From NCBI RefSeq assembly GCF_900182815.1, contig NZ_FXUA01000004.1, forward strand, positions 186,001 to 250,000: a stretch of 64,000 nucleotides of DNA, written 5' to 3'. Below, piece by piece: positions 27,639 through 36,938 of the stretch. The stretch's first letter is position 1. Each line of letters begins with the position of its first letter. The notes under the pieces were generated by a model. The model had not been told where the DNA came from and did no database searches. It worked only from the letters and a program-made list of their open reading frames with translations. Position numbers and translations under genes: made by a program. Source of the stretch: Algoriphagus winogradskyi (GTDB lineage Bacteria > Bacteroidota > Bacteroidia > Cytophagales > Cyclobacteriaceae).

Positions 27639-28142
27639 ATGGAAATTATGGAGCAGGTCAAATCTAAAACAGGAACCTTAAGTCAGTCCCGCCGGGAATT
27701 TATTGAGCGTGCGGGTATAAGTGTAGTAATGTCTTCATTTGGACTTACCTTTTTTACTGGGTGCTCTGACTCTGAGGATCAAAACCCCACCAATCCAACT
27801 CCATCACCACCTACAAGCACCACTGGAATCACAATTACAGGTAGTACAATTACGATTGATTTAACTACTCAAACAGGACTTGCAGCGGCAGGTGGATGGT
27901 TATTGATTCTGAGTGCAAAGACCCTGGTGGTGAATGTGGGAGGAGCCTATATGGCAATGACCTCAGTTTGTACACATTCTGCCTGCGATCGTAATTGGAC
28001 ATTTACAAATAACAGGTTTACGTGTACCTGTCATGGCTCTCAGTTTGACACTTCTGGAAATGTGCTTCAAGGACCGGCAACTCAACCTTTGCAATCTTAT
28101 GCAACAGCATTGAGTGGTACATCTTTGACAATTACCAAGTAA
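27639..28142 (+). CDS. Exported Rieske [2Fe-2S] lipoprotein
   Basis: The Rieske cluster motif is complete: CTHSAC (C111, H113, C116) and CTCHGS (C129, C131, H132). C111/H113 and C129/H132 are the cluster ligands, and C116/C131 the disulfide pair of classical bc-type Rieske proteins. The N-terminus has a twin-arginine motif SRREFI (17-22) followed by a hydrophobic stretch and a lipobox-like FFTGC (C42), so it is probably folded and cofactor-loaded before Tat export and then lipidated. A Ser/Thr/Pro-rich linker (45-65) follows. ATG at 27648 is an alternative start. It overlaps the YceI gene by one base. Confidence 0.88.
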   Translation: MEIMEQVKSKTGTLSQSRREFIERAGISVVMSSFGLTFFTGCSDSEDQNPTNPTPSPPTSTTGITITGSTITIDLTTQTGLAAAGGWLLILSAKTLVVNVGGAYMAMTSVCTHSACDRNWTFTNNRFTCTCHGSQFDTSGNVLQGPATQPLQSYATALSGTSLTITK

Positions 28143-28681
28143 TGAAACGTCTACTACTTTTCCTCTACTTTGTTAGCACTGTTGCACAATCTCAGACTTT
28201 TATCACGGAATCTGGATATGTGAACTTCCTTTCCAAAGCATCATTAAATGAATTTAACGGAGAGTCGGATCAATTGAAGGGTTTGATTGATCTCTCCCAG
28301 AATTTATTGGATTTCTATATAGATCTCAACACGCTGCAAACAGGAATAGGACTTCGGGATAAGCATATGCGGGATAATTACCTGGAAACGGATAAATACC
28401 CATTTGCAGAATTTACCGGAAATTTGAGCGTCATTCCCACATTGATTTCTGGTACAAAAACGCCGGTGACTGCCATTGGAAACTTTAAAATTCACGGGGT
28501 AGAACGGGAGATAGAAGTCCAAGGAACCTTAAGTAAGAATGCCGATGGTTATCTGGAATTGGAGGGAGGATTTGATGTGTTTTTATCAGATTATAACATT
28601 GAAATACCAAAACTGGTGTTCTACGAGCTTGCAGAAAAACAGGAAGTTACTTTCAACGCAGTATTCAAACCCAAAAAATAA
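28142..28681 (+). CDS. YceI-family periplasmic protein
   Basis: This 179-aa product has a signal peptide (about 1-18) and a YceI lipocalin-like fold: VNFLSKASLNEFNGESDQL, MRDNYLETDKYPFAEFTG, and FKIHGVEREIEVQGTL. YceI proteins bind isoprenoid lipids such as quinones. The start codon overlaps the Rieske stop (TAATG), and its own stop overlaps the next start the same way, so the three genes form a tightly coupled operon. With a Rieske protein in front, a link to quinone or electron transfer is plausible (inference). Confidence 0.9.
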   Translation: MKRLLLFLYFVSTVAQSQTFITESGYVNFLSKASLNEFNGESDQLKGLIDLSQNLLDFYIDLNTLQTGIGLRDKHMRDNYLETDKYPFAEFTGNLSVIPTLISGTKTPVTAIGNFKIHGVEREIEVQGTLSKNADGYLELEGGFDVFLSDYNIEIPKLVFYELAEKQEVTFNAVFKPKK

Positions 28682-29544
28682 TGAATCGATTTATACTAGT
28701 GATTCTCATGGGGATAATGCCATTTTCTCTTTTTGCACAACTGGAGCGAACTTTGGCCAATCCGGATCAACCAGTGGAATTAATTTTCCATGCCCCGCGT
28801 CACATTAATTTATTGACAGTCGAGCCGTTAAGTAAGAAATCCATGCACTTTGCCATTATGCATACGTTTGGGACACTTGATGGCGGGATTCAAAACCTCT
28901 TTGGCTTGGATAATGGCGCCAATATTCAATTCAGTTTCGAATTTGCCCTAAGTGAAAAACTATCCGTGGCGGCATCTAGAAGTAGTAGAGATAAAGTTTA
29001 CAATGTATTTGGACGTTATCACATTTTTCAGCAAACCCAAAGTGGGAGCAAGCCATTCTCGTTGAGTGTTGCTGGGGGCGGAGGCGTGAATACATCGAAA
29101 TACGACTTTCTTCCTGAGCCAGCTCCGAATTTTAGCGAGCGGATGAGTTATTTTGGTCAAGTAATGTTAGCGCGAAAGTTTTCTCCGAAAATCAGTTTTC
29201 AATTGACTCCAATGATGGCCTATTTTACTAATCCTCGGCCGGTTTATCAGATTGAGGGTACCGAAAATTTGTATTTGGCACTTGGTTTTAGCGGTAAATG
29301 GAAAGTAACTGATCGCTCCTCACTAGCCTTGCAATTCATCCCCAATTTGAATACAGATCTGAGAAGTAATTTTGGAATTGGTTGGGATGTAGAAGCCGGT
29401 GGACATGTTTTTCAGATGTATTTCGTAACCTCACAGGCCCTTAATGAACAGTATCTTTTAGCCGGAGGAAACGGTACTATTGGTGATGAGTTTCGATTGG
29501 GCTTTAATGTGAACCGTATTTTTGCCACAGGGAAGAAGAAATAG
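28681..29544 (+). CDS. DUF5777-family beta-barrel outer-membrane protein
   Basis: After a signal peptide (about 1-19, ending SLFAQ), the 287-aa protein follows the DUF5777 pattern: HAPRHINLLTVEPLSKKSMHF, the IMHTFGTLDGGIQNLFGLDN block, then SFEFALSEKLSVAASRSS and repeated amphipathic strands to the end. The family is predicted to be an outer-membrane barrel of unknown role. It is translationally coupled (TAATG) to the YceI gene, and the Rieske-YceI-DUF5777 order suggests one functional unit. Confidence 0.85.
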   Translation: MNRFILVILMGIMPFSLFAQLERTLANPDQPVELIFHAPRHINLLTVEPLSKKSMHFAIMHTFGTLDGGIQNLFGLDNGANIQFSFEFALSEKLSVAASRSSRDKVYNVFGRYHIFQQTQSGSKPFSLSVAGGGGVNTSKYDFLPEPAPNFSERMSYFGQVMLARKFSPKISFQLTPMMAYFTNPRPVYQIEGTENLYLALGFSGKWKVTDRSSLALQFIPNLNTDLRSNFGIGWDVEAGGHVFQMYFVTSQALNEQYLLAGGNGTIGDEFRLGFNVNRIFATGKKK

Positions 29545-29624
29545 CAGTTTGCAGATGCAGTAGTTGGACAGGAATGAATCAAACTTCTAGCTCTTCGTAC
29601 TTCCCAGTTCCAACTTCCCACGTC

Positions 29625-31208
29625 TCACTTTAGTCTATACTCACTCACGTTGATATTCCCGGTTTTATAAGTATTCATAAGCTGATAGTTTTTGTCAAGC
29701 CATTCTGAAATCTTCTCAATATCTTTCTGTTCCTCAGGATAGGCATGCACATAATAATCGTATATCAATACTTTTATTTGCTTTGGGAATTGGCTAGGAT
29801 TTCTTGGGAACTGGTACATAGGAATGAGTAATTCCTGAGCAATTGCATCCTCTGGAAGTAAGACTTGTTTACTGAATTCCAAAAAGCTATGGGTATATAT
29901 AACCTGTTTTGAATCAGTGTATTGAGTTTCTGTTCTTAAGGTATTGATTAAATGTTCGTATTGCTTTAATTTCTGCTGATATGGAATAGCAATAATGGCA
30001 GGCGCAATTAGAATTACCCCCATAAAAATCGGGAAGATTTTCAAATTAGAAAACCAAACCCCTGCTGCTAATGCCAGATTGAAGAAAGCCATTTTTAAGT
30101 CCATTTGAATTAGGCTAATGCCAACCCCCAACAGCAACAGAGCAATTAAAAAAATCTTCCAATTTTGGGAGTTTTTCCACTCTTTCCAGCCCATAGCAAT
30201 TAACATACTCAGTATGGGAACTAGGATAATCAAATGTCTTGGATTGAGGTAAATAGGATTGTAGAAATCCAGCGTAGAGGTCATAAACCAAAAGCCGATC
30301 AGCAAGCATAAAAAAGCCAGAGAAAACTCAACTATCGGTGTTTTTCTTGACCTCAAACCCAAAGCGATCCCAGGTATAGCGAATACCATCCAGGCCCAGT
30401 ATGAACGCTCTACAAAAGTGATTATTGGAAGAATAGTAAGTCTTTTAACTATGGACCAAAATCCCTTGTCTGCATAGGTGAATTCGGAGATGTAATGACC
30501 GGCATTGATGGAAGTAACCCGGTGGAGTGGATCGCCAAATTTGATCCAAAAATAGCCCAAATATCCTACAGAAAGTAGGATTCCTGTTACTAGAATAGCG
30601 GTATAGAATGTTTTGTTTAGGTTCTGCTTTTTCCAATCTAAGTAAAATAATAGGATAGGAAATGGCCCTAAAAGAACAATGGTTTCCTTGGTAAGAAAAC
30701 CCATAAATAATGCTGCTATAAGTACAAAGCCTGCAATTGCTGGATTGCTTTTCCGGTAAACTGCTGCTGCAGGAACCAGGCAAGTCCACAGTACTAATAA
30801 GCTATCTGGATAAACCTTGGTCAGAAAATGCAGGAAATAGACCTGTGTACAAAACCAGAGTACCAATACCCAGGCTGGAGTAGATTTTGGAAGGATTTTC
30901 AGCAATAAGAATAGAGTCAGCCCATAGCTTAAGAATGAGATTAAAGAGATCTTATGAGGATCAAAACCTAAAAAAAATCCAATTAATCCTGACGGAACAT
31001 ACGCTCCCCAACGACTGGAAAAGTGGTAATCATTGATCTCCATCGTGCCTTCCCAAAACTTTTGCCCAGCAAGTAAATAGTAGATATCATCGCTAAACGT
31101 AATGCCATCAAAACCAAAGAGCCAGTAAGCAAATAGGAAGAGAAGGCCAGCTAAAAATGGGGTTTTAAAAGTATTTCTGAATGTATGGTGCTCAGGTGAT
31201 AGGTTCAT
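29625..31208 (-). CDS. GT39/ArnT-like membrane glycosyltransferase
   Basis: This 527-aa integral membrane protein has about ten or eleven hydrophobic helices, with an early extracytoplasmic loop carrying GITFSDDIYYLLAGQKFWEG. An acidic pair in that loop is the usual catalytic feature of dolichyl-phosphate-mannose protein mannosyltransferase-type (GT-C fold) enzymes that use polyprenyl-phosphate sugars. A C-terminal soluble tail (about 410-527) follows. Donor and acceptor are unknown. It is a singleton that converges with the DUF5777 gene and diverges from the WYL regulator. Confidence 0.75.
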   Translation of the reverse strand: MNLSPEHHTFRNTFKTPFLAGLLFLFAYWLFGFDGITFSDDIYYLLAGQKFWEGTMEINDYHFSSRWGAYVPSGLIGFFLGFDPHKISLISFLSYGLTLFLLLKILPKSTPAWVLVLWFCTQVYFLHFLTKVYPDSLLVLWTCLVPAAAVYRKSNPAIAGFVLIAALFMGFLTKETIVLLGPFPILLFYLDWKKQNLNKTFYTAILVTGILLSVGYLGYFWIKFGDPLHRVTSINAGHYISEFTYADKGFWSIVKRLTILPIITFVERSYWAWMVFAIPGIALGLRSRKTPIVEFSLAFLCLLIGFWFMTSTLDFYNPIYLNPRHLIILVPILSMLIAMGWKEWKNSQNWKIFLIALLLLGVGISLIQMDLKMAFFNLALAAGVWFSNLKIFPIFMGVILIAPAIIAIPYQQKLKQYEHLINTLRTETQYTDSKQVIYTHSFLEFSKQVLLPEDAIAQELLIPMYQFPRNPSQFPKQIKVLIYDYYVHAYPEEQKDIEKISEWLDKNYQLMNTYKTGNINVSEYRLK

Positions 31209-31341
31209 AAGGGTTAGGTCAAAAATACCTAATTTCTAGTCTCTGCACTTATTAAAGCACATTTGTAATCTAATAATTTGTGCCAGAGGCACACAAATTT
31301 GGTAGGAATCGTATGTTGGAATAGTTGAGCTGCCGTAGGTA

Positions 31342-31381
31342 TGACACATTTTGTCAATTTTTTTACTGACAATACACGTCA
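31342..31381 (+). promoter_or_regulatory. Tandem dyads upstream of the WYL-type regulator
   Basis: Two 15-base dyads lie 25 bases apart: TGACACATTTTGTCA (31342-31356, perfect outer five bases) and TGACAATACACGTCA (31367-31381). The second ends 60 bases before the regulator's start. They may be an autoregulatory operator; this would also explain why an upstream TTG in the first dyad is not the real start. Confidence 0.45.
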
Positions 31382-31440
31382 ATAATGAAAATCCCTTTAG
31401 GCTTTTGCGTACTTTTAATATTCCAAATTCACAACTTATT

Positions 31441-32352
31441 ATGAGCCAGGCCGGAAAGATCGAACAGCAAAAAATTCTTCGCGTTTTCAAATTGATTAAC
31501 CTTTTGCAAAGCAATATCGGTAAACCTGTGCATAGACTTGCGGAACTGCTGGAAACGGATGAACGCACTATTTATCGGTATTTCAAGCTGCTAGAGGCGT
31601 TGGGATTTGAGGTTGTTAAAGAATTTAGCAAATACAAGATTCAGCAAAAAGCAGGTATGGATCAGACGCTGAATTATGGAACTTTCTCCCAAGAGGAAAG
31701 CCAGTGGCTCCGGTCTATGATAGAAAGCCAAGGTAAAGGCAATTTGCTGCATGACTCTATTATTAAAAAACTGGATGTTCGATCGGAAGTGAAGCAGGGC
31801 ACTGATCAGTTGTTCAAAGCTAACCTGAGTAGATTAGTTGATGAAATTGGCCTCGGTATCCAGCAGAAAAAGCAAGTTTGGCTGAAGGATTACTATTCCT
31901 TGAGCTCCGATACTACCAGTGATCGCTTAGTGGAGCCAGTGGCATTCTCTTCAAATTATGAGACTATACATGCCTTCGAACCTGCAAGTAAAAGCATGAA
32001 GGTTTTTAAAATTGAGAGAATAGGGGAAGTAGTTTTAAGTCAGAGTCCTTGGAAATATGAATCCAAACATCAGCTTCCGGGTACTCAACTTTTTGGGTTT
32101 ACGGGGAAGAGTAAGTTTCAGGTCAAATTAAAACTCAGTAAAAAAGCATACCAACTGATGATGGAAGAGCATCCTAATGCTCGCCCGTTTATGTCTATCA
32201 AAAATCGAAATCAATTCTATTTCCATGGTGAAGTACCTCAGCTTCCTGGATTAGGAAGGTTTATTTTGGGTTTACCGGGTGAAATAAAGGTGGAAGAAGG
32301 AGAGGAACTTACAACGTATTTGGCTGAGCAACTATCTAAGATGGTATTGTAA
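31441..32352 (+). CDS. HTH/WYL-type transcriptional regulator
   Basis: An N-terminal HTH (residues about 8-60) has HRLAELLETDERTIYRYFKLLEALGFEV, followed by a WYL-like domain with the degenerate core ETIHAFEPASKSMKVFKIERIGEVVL and a C-terminal WCX-like segment (FTGKSKFQVKLKLSKKAYQLM). The start at the ATG 31441 is preferred over an upstream TTG, which would put 30 low-complexity residues ahead of the HTH and lie inside a dyad. WYL regulators respond to nucleic acid or other ligands and often control defence or stress genes, but no such genes are nearby. Confidence 0.85.
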   Translation: MSQAGKIEQQKILRVFKLINLLQSNIGKPVHRLAELLETDERTIYRYFKLLEALGFEVVKEFSKYKIQQKAGMDQTLNYGTFSQEESQWLRSMIESQGKGNLLHDSIIKKLDVRSEVKQGTDQLFKANLSRLVDEIGLGIQQKKQVWLKDYYSLSSDTTSDRLVEPVAFSSNYETIHAFEPASKSMKVFKIERIGEVVLSQSPWKYESKHQLPGTQLFGFTGKSKFQVKLKLSKKAYQLMMEEHPNARPFMSIKNRNQFYFHGEVPQLPGLGRFILGLPGEIKVEEGEELTTYLAEQLSKMVL

Positions 32353-32539
32353 ATAGCTGTTTTTTCTTGGTTGATTACGTCGTCACCAACCTTATCGAAA
32401 TTGCTCTGTACAATATTTACCGGTTTTTCGAAATGTAGGAGATTTGAATATTGATGTAAATAAGGCTACTTGATCCATTGCAGATAATTGCATTTTTTTT
32501 TAACTTATTGATTATCAATTTTTAAAACCTAAAATTTTT

Positions 32540-34096
32540 ATGAAGTATTTAAAAAACAATCAGATTTTTGGGCTGATTTTTATAGCCCTTTTTGTAGTCT
32601 CTTGTAGTACAGAAGAGCAGCCAACGGTCTCCCAAGCGGAGTTTGCAGTATCAGATTCTGAAGTAATCCCTTCCTCTGAAATCGATCATATCATTCTCAA
32701 ATCCCTGCAAGAATCAGGTGATTTTATCTGGGGAAATGAATCCGATGAATTGATCTGGAGTGCTTTGATTCAAAGTGATTCTATTCTTAGCATAGGTTAT
32801 CAGGCGAGTGGAAAGGAGCTGGTAAATGCTAGGATTGGGTTGGAATCCGTGGACAGCCCTGAGATGAAGGAAGCTGCCGGCAAAATCATAGGTATGATTT
32901 CGGGATTTTCTTCAAAAAAGTCGACCTCAAATATGAGAGAAACCGATGAGTTCGAAATTCATGAAGATCTACCTTACCTGGAGATGAAGGTTACCAGCCT
33001 TGAAGCACTTCAAAATCTAAGGAATATGTCTGAGGTAAGGTATTTCGAACCTAGAGGCTATGAGTTCGATTACAGCCTTTTAAACGCTAATCAATACGCC
33101 AGGCTAAGCAGTGATTCTGGATGTGAGAATGAGCCTCAAGCTATCTCAGGATCTGACTTTTCTATCATTTCTCCCGGAGCCAAGTCTTCCTGGAATTACG
33201 AACAGATGGGTATATCACAAGCCTGGAACCAAAGTACTGGCGCGGGAATTACTGTTGGTGTGATAGATACTGGGCTATCTCCAGATCAGCTATCTCTTAA
33301 TGCTGGCTTCAATAGTGGGCAATCCGATGGTCGAACTGTACAGAGCTTTGGGACTTATAAAACCGGCTACTGGTGGTGGAAGAAGTATGATGGTCCTAAT
33401 GATCAATGTGGGCACGGTACAGCAATGGCTGGTGTAGTCGCTTCACCTAGAAACACAGTAGGCAATGCGGTTGGTGTTGCTTATAATTCTAACCTGATCA
33501 GTGTACGAGGAACAAGTGATGTGATTTTCAATTCAGGAAATGAGAAAGACGGAGTCGCTGAGGCTTTGGTACTTTTAGGAAAAAGATCAGATGTGAAAAT
33601 TATCAGCATGTCCATAGGTGATTTGTTCTCCAACTCCAAAGTGGCTGATGCAATTCGATATGCGCACAATAGAGGCAAATTAATTTTTGCTGCAGCGGGA
33701 ACATCCACTACGTTTACGAATTGGGTTGGAGTGATTTTTCCAGCAACTATGACCGAAACTGTGGCGGTAACTGGTGTGAAAGAAGGAAATGGCTATCAAC
33801 GATGTGATACTTGTCATTCAGGTTCTCAGGTGGAGTTCACGGTGATCATGGAACGTGCTGGAACCAATACTAAGCCTTTGACTACAGCTTTATACAGTAA
33901 TGATCCATCTACAGTAGGAGGTTCTTCTGTCGCAACGGCCACCGCATCAGGAATCGCAGCTTTAGTGTGGGCGAAAAACCCGTCATGGACCAAAGATCAG
34001 GTATTAAATAAAATGAAAGCTACCTCAGATTTATACCCTTCCAAAAGCTCAGAGTTTGGCTATGGAAATCTGAATGCTCAGGCAGCAGTGAATTAG
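32540..34096 (+). CDS. Secreted subtilisin-like serine protease (lipoprotein)
   Basis: This 518-aa S8 peptidase has a lipoprotein signal (FVVSCSTEEQ, Cys near 22) and a prodomain-like region (about 50-210). The catalytic triad is visible: D243 in GVIDTGLS, H292 in CGHGTAMAG and S463 in GGSSVATATASG. The oxyanion Asn expected near IIFAAAG is not clear (HNRGKLIFAAAGTS). The Cys pair in QRCDTCHSG is near the end of the domain. The gene stands alone and is followed by a strong terminator. Substrate unknown. Confidence 0.9.
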   Translation: MKYLKNNQIFGLIFIALFVVSCSTEEQPTVSQAEFAVSDSEVIPSSEIDHIILKSLQESGDFIWGNESDELIWSALIQSDSILSIGYQASGKELVNARIGLESVDSPEMKEAAGKIIGMISGFSSKKSTSNMRETDEFEIHEDLPYLEMKVTSLEALQNLRNMSEVRYFEPRGYEFDYSLLNANQYARLSSDSGCENEPQAISGSDFSIISPGAKSSWNYEQMGISQAWNQSTGAGITVGVIDTGLSPDQLSLNAGFNSGQSDGRTVQSFGTYKTGYWWWKKYDGPNDQCGHGTAMAGVVASPRNTVGNAVGVAYNSNLISVRGTSDVIFNSGNEKDGVAEALVLLGKRSDVKIISMSIGDLFSNSKVADAIRYAHNRGKLIFAAAGTSTTFTNWVGVIFPATMTETVAVTGVKEGNGYQRCDTCHSGSQVEFTVIMERAGTNTKPLTTALYSNDPSTVGGSSVATATASGIAALVWAKNPSWTKDQVLNKMKATSDLYPSKSSEFGYGNLNAQAAVN

Positions 34097-34110
34097 ATGT
34101 TTCATAAACT

Positions 34111-34146
34111 AAAAACGGTCTTGGAGTTCAATCCAAGACCGTTTTT
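34111..34146. terminator. Strong bidirectional terminator
   Basis: AAAAACGGTCTTGGA and TCCAAGACCGTTTTT form a perfect 15-base stem around a six-base loop. It sits 15 bases after the subtilase stop and 50 bases before the end of the convergent DUF3784 gene and can serve both strands. Confidence 0.92.
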
Positions 34147-34196
34147 ATGCCTTAACTGATATTGAATAATAATAAAATCAAAGGGGTATTTTGCAC

Positions 34197-34502
34197 TTAC
34201 CTTGTACGATTGTTAACAAGAATATTTCCAACTACAATCAGGACCAACATCCCAACTATAGTCACTAAAATGAATATGTTGCTTAAAGAGGGCTGATTTA
34301 ACCAGATTGCAGCAAAGTGTGCTGTAATACTTATCATCCCCATAATTCCAAATACAATAGCAGTAAATGTAGGTAATCCATTGGCCTCGGCATTTTCTTT
34401 ATCGCTATTGGATAAGCTATTGTAACCTGCCAATAGGCCAGGATAGAATTTTACTGCGACGGCAATCGCAATATATAATAAGCCAACATAGATACTTTCC
34501 AT
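34197..34502 (-). CDS. Small membrane protein, DUF3784-like
   Basis: This 101-aa protein has three hydrophobic helices (about residues 2-24, 45-68 and 75-95). The loop AGYNSLSNSDKENAEANGL between the first two is the DUF3784 hallmark (GYN-x-S/T-x-x-E/D-K). Nothing is known about function. It is a single gene facing the subtilase terminator. Confidence 0.8.
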   Translation of the reverse strand: MESIYVGLLYIAIAVAVKFYPGLLAGYNSLSNSDKENAEANGLPTFTAIVFGIMGMISITAHFAAIWLNQPSLSNIFILVTIVGMLVLIVVGNILVNNRTR

Positions 34503-34533
34503 GATAATTATAGTAATAGTTTAAAAATACAAT

Positions 34534-34667
34534 ATGATTATCCGCAAAGATGCCAGTCACCTTAGATTCTTTACTTATTTAGTCGTTAGACCGATAAGCG
34601 ATGCGGGCTCAATTCTTAATTTAAGATATCCTTTTTTGCTTTTGACTCCATACTGACACAAAAGAGG
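34534..34667 (+). repeat. Dispersed intergenic repeat, copy B
   Basis: This 134-base copy is co-linear with 12675-12836 and in the same orientation. It lacks the extra hairpin of copy A and reads GATGCGGGCTC at that place. The best-preserved block is the last third (CTTTTTTGC then TTTTGACTCCATACTG). Confidence 0.7.
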
Positions 34668-34769
34668 TTATACATCAAATACAAATGAATTATAACCAAT
34701 TCTCTGTTTGGAAACAAGCAGTTTAGTTCAATTTTACAACTAGCTTTTGGGTAAAATTAGCTAAAACTA

Positions 34770-34803
34770 AAAAAGGGCATAGAAATCAATCTAAGCCCTT
34801 TTT
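34770..34803 (-). terminator. Terminator of the M28 peptidase gene
   Basis: On the minus strand, AAAAAGGGCTTAG and CTATGCCCTTTTT form a 13-base stem with one mismatch, ending in a T-run, 27 bases after the stop codon. Confidence 0.85.
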
Positions 34804-34830
34804 AATGTCTTTAATCTGATGCCTAACTTC

Positions 34831-36936
34831 TCATTTCAAGCTCTTTGTCATCTTCTCCACTTTCTTGCTCAAGTCTAGAATTGCTTTAGAATAACGTGTA
34901 TCCCATTCTTCCAGACGTTCTGTGGAATTGGTTTCTACTTCGTATTTGATGCCCGGCAAAATCCAGGAAGCATAACCTGAAAATGGATCTGTACTTACAT
35001 AAAGCGATCTATACCAGCTTCCGAAATACATTCCCTTTGGATCGATCCAGCTTTTTTCTAGGGCGATCAACTCCTTGTTCAAGGTATGGATTTCCTTTTC
35101 TGAAAGTTGACCCGATGCCAATGCTGTATTCATTGCAGTTTGGTAAGAGGTAGAGCTAGCTTCTAGTTTTTCGATAGCTGCATCTACTTTGTCAAATGAA
35201 TCAAAAGAGGGGTCCATTTCTTTTACAGATTTCACCGCATTGTCAAAATGCATTCTTAAATCCTGCGCATATCGAGGCACATCGTAAGGAATGATGGTAG
35301 CATTTGCCAGTCTCAAAGTCAGGACTCCAATCACAGAAGCAACTGTTCCACCCATTTTGAAGGTAGGGTCCACAAACTTGCTGTAGTAGTGGAAATTATC
35401 ATAGTTGGAGTGATAGGCAGAAGTTCCGCCAGAACCACCGCTCATACTTGGTACTCCGGCATACATGTAGAATGCAATATGATCCGATCCGCCACCTAGA
35501 TTACCTATTCTTGGTTCCTCATTTTTTCCTGCCCAGACCTCAAAAACTGTCTTGGAGGAATCAGGATAAGCCACTTCCTTAGTAGCTTCAATAATTAGAT
35601 TTTTCAGGGTAGGAGCCGCAGAGATTCCAAAGTTTCTCCCCGAAACAGCCCCGTCAAAATTCATATAAATAACTGCCTTTGCCCCCAGCTCATCTTTAAA
35701 TTGCTCCACCCATTCAGTAGAACCGATGACACCTTGTTCCTCAGCGTCCCAGTGCCCAATCAAAATCGATCTCTTAGGTCGCTCACCATTTTTGATTAAT
35801 TCACCCAAAGCTTCCGCCAAAGTCAACATCATCGCAGTGCCTGAATTTGGGTCGGTGGCGCCAAAGCTCCAGGCATCGTAGTGAGAGCCAAGAATAATCC
35901 ATTCGTCAGGATATTCGCTTCCTTCGAATTTACCTACAATATTATTTGCCCGGATATAATCCACCGGCTGCTCTACTTTTACACGAACTTTCAGGTCTGA
36001 TCCTCCAGTTATCTTGTATTCAAAAGGTAATCCACCTTGCCATCCTTCTGGAACTGCAGATCCTTTCATTCTGCTCAAAATCTCCTTTGCGGCACCATAA
36101 CCAACAGGGGAAACCGGAATCGTGTGGAAAGCCACATCTTTTGGATCCAGCCTTTTCACCTTTTTATCTCCGTCCAAAGGAAGGGCTGGCTCAAAAGGAG
36201 TCAATGGATCTCCGGTATAGTCTAAAGTCAACAATGAACCCCGCTGAATGGTGGTTTCATTATAAAACGGACCATCTGGATATACATCTCCTTTACCAAA
36301 ACCTGAGTCTTTTGGGTCAGTGAAAATGATCAAAGCGGCAGCTCCATATTGCTCCGCAAATTTTGATTTGAATCCTCTGAAATTCCCTCCGTAACGAGCG
36401 ATAACCACTTTTCCTTTCAGGTCAACACCCATTTCGGCCAGTTTTTCGAAGTCGGCTTTGACTCCATAATTAGCATAAACCACTTCAGCGGTCACATCTC
36501 CAGAACCTGAGTAGGCATTAAATCCCTTATAAAGCCTTGCGTCCGTAGAAAATGGATCACCTTCGATAGGACCCTCTTGCTGAGAAAGTGTGATTTTATC
36601 TGGGGTAATAATTTCCAAAAGTGACTCACCCGGATGATTTGGTAAATAGACGTCGTAAGGGTAGGAGGTGACGTCCATCCCCGCTTCACTCATCACCTTA
36701 GTCATGTAAGCTGCCACAGCTTCATTTTCTACTGTTCCTGCGATGTGTGGAGCTTTGGTCAATTCTTTTAAGTGAACTTTAAACCGATCAAAATTGACTG
36801 CTTTTAAATAATCCTGCTCTAAGGAGGTTTCTTTGCTTTTATCCTGCGGAAAAAAGCCTGTGACCTGCTGAGCATGGGTAGTATATCCTAAGGAAAGAGC
36901 GGCTGCAATTCCAAAAAAAGTTTTGTTTATAGACAT
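34831..36936 (-). CDS. Exported M28 metallopeptidase (glutamate carboxypeptidase II-like)
   Basis: This 701-aa protein starts with a signal peptide (about 1-22) and has a PA insertion (about 120-300). The M28 core has zinc ligands and bridge in GSHYDAWSFGATDPNSG (H, D) and the catalytic-base pair GHWDAEEQGVIGSTEW (EE). Later ligands are in NLGGGSDHIAFYMYAG and AYHSNYDNFHYY. A transferrin-receptor-like helical domain follows (about 590-700). It removes N- or C-terminal residues from peptides outside the inner membrane. It runs two bases after the NlpC/P60 gene on the same strand, suggesting an operon of peptide-processing enzymes. Confidence 0.93.
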   Translation of the reverse strand: MSINKTFFGIAAALSLGYTTHAQQVTGFFPQDKSKETSLEQDYLKAVNFDRFKVHLKELTKAPHIAGTVENEAVAAYMTKVMSEAGMDVTSYPYDVYLPNHPGESLLEIITPDKITLSQQEGPIEGDPFSTDARLYKGFNAYSGSGDVTAEVVYANYGVKADFEKLAEMGVDLKGKVVIARYGGNFRGFKSKFAEQYGAAALIIFTDPKDSGFGKGDVYPDGPFYNETTIQRGSLLTLDYTGDPLTPFEPALPLDGDKKVKRLDPKDVAFHTIPVSPVGYGAAKEILSRMKGSAVPEGWQGGLPFEYKITGGSDLKVRVKVEQPVDYIRANNIVGKFEGSEYPDEWIILGSHYDAWSFGATDPNSGTAMMLTLAEALGELIKNGERPKRSILIGHWDAEEQGVIGSTEWVEQFKDELGAKAVIYMNFDGAVSGRNFGISAAPTLKNLIIEATKEVAYPDSSKTVFEVWAGKNEEPRIGNLGGGSDHIAFYMYAGVPSMSGGSGGTSAYHSNYDNFHYYSKFVDPTFKMGGTVASVIGVLTLRLANATIIPYDVPRYAQDLRMHFDNAVKSVKEMDPSFDSFDKVDAAIEKLEASSTSYQTAMNTALASGQLSEKEIHTLNKELIALEKSWIDPKGMYFGSWYRSLYVSTDPFSGYASWILPGIKYEVETNSTERLEEWDTRYSKAILDLSKKVEKMTKSLK

Positions 36937-36938
36937 GA

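Larger units (their letters stand above)
34503..34830. other. Noncoding stretch holding repeat copy B and a terminator
   Basis: The 328 bases between the DUF3784 and M28-peptidase genes hold no gene. They contain the second copy of the dispersed repeat (34534-34667) and the terminator of the M28 gene (34770-34803). Confidence 0.6.

Noticed and set aside
29575..29625. Pyrimidine-rich stretch of CTTCC-like units after the DUF5777 gene
   Set aside because: Too short and irregular to call a tandem repeat.
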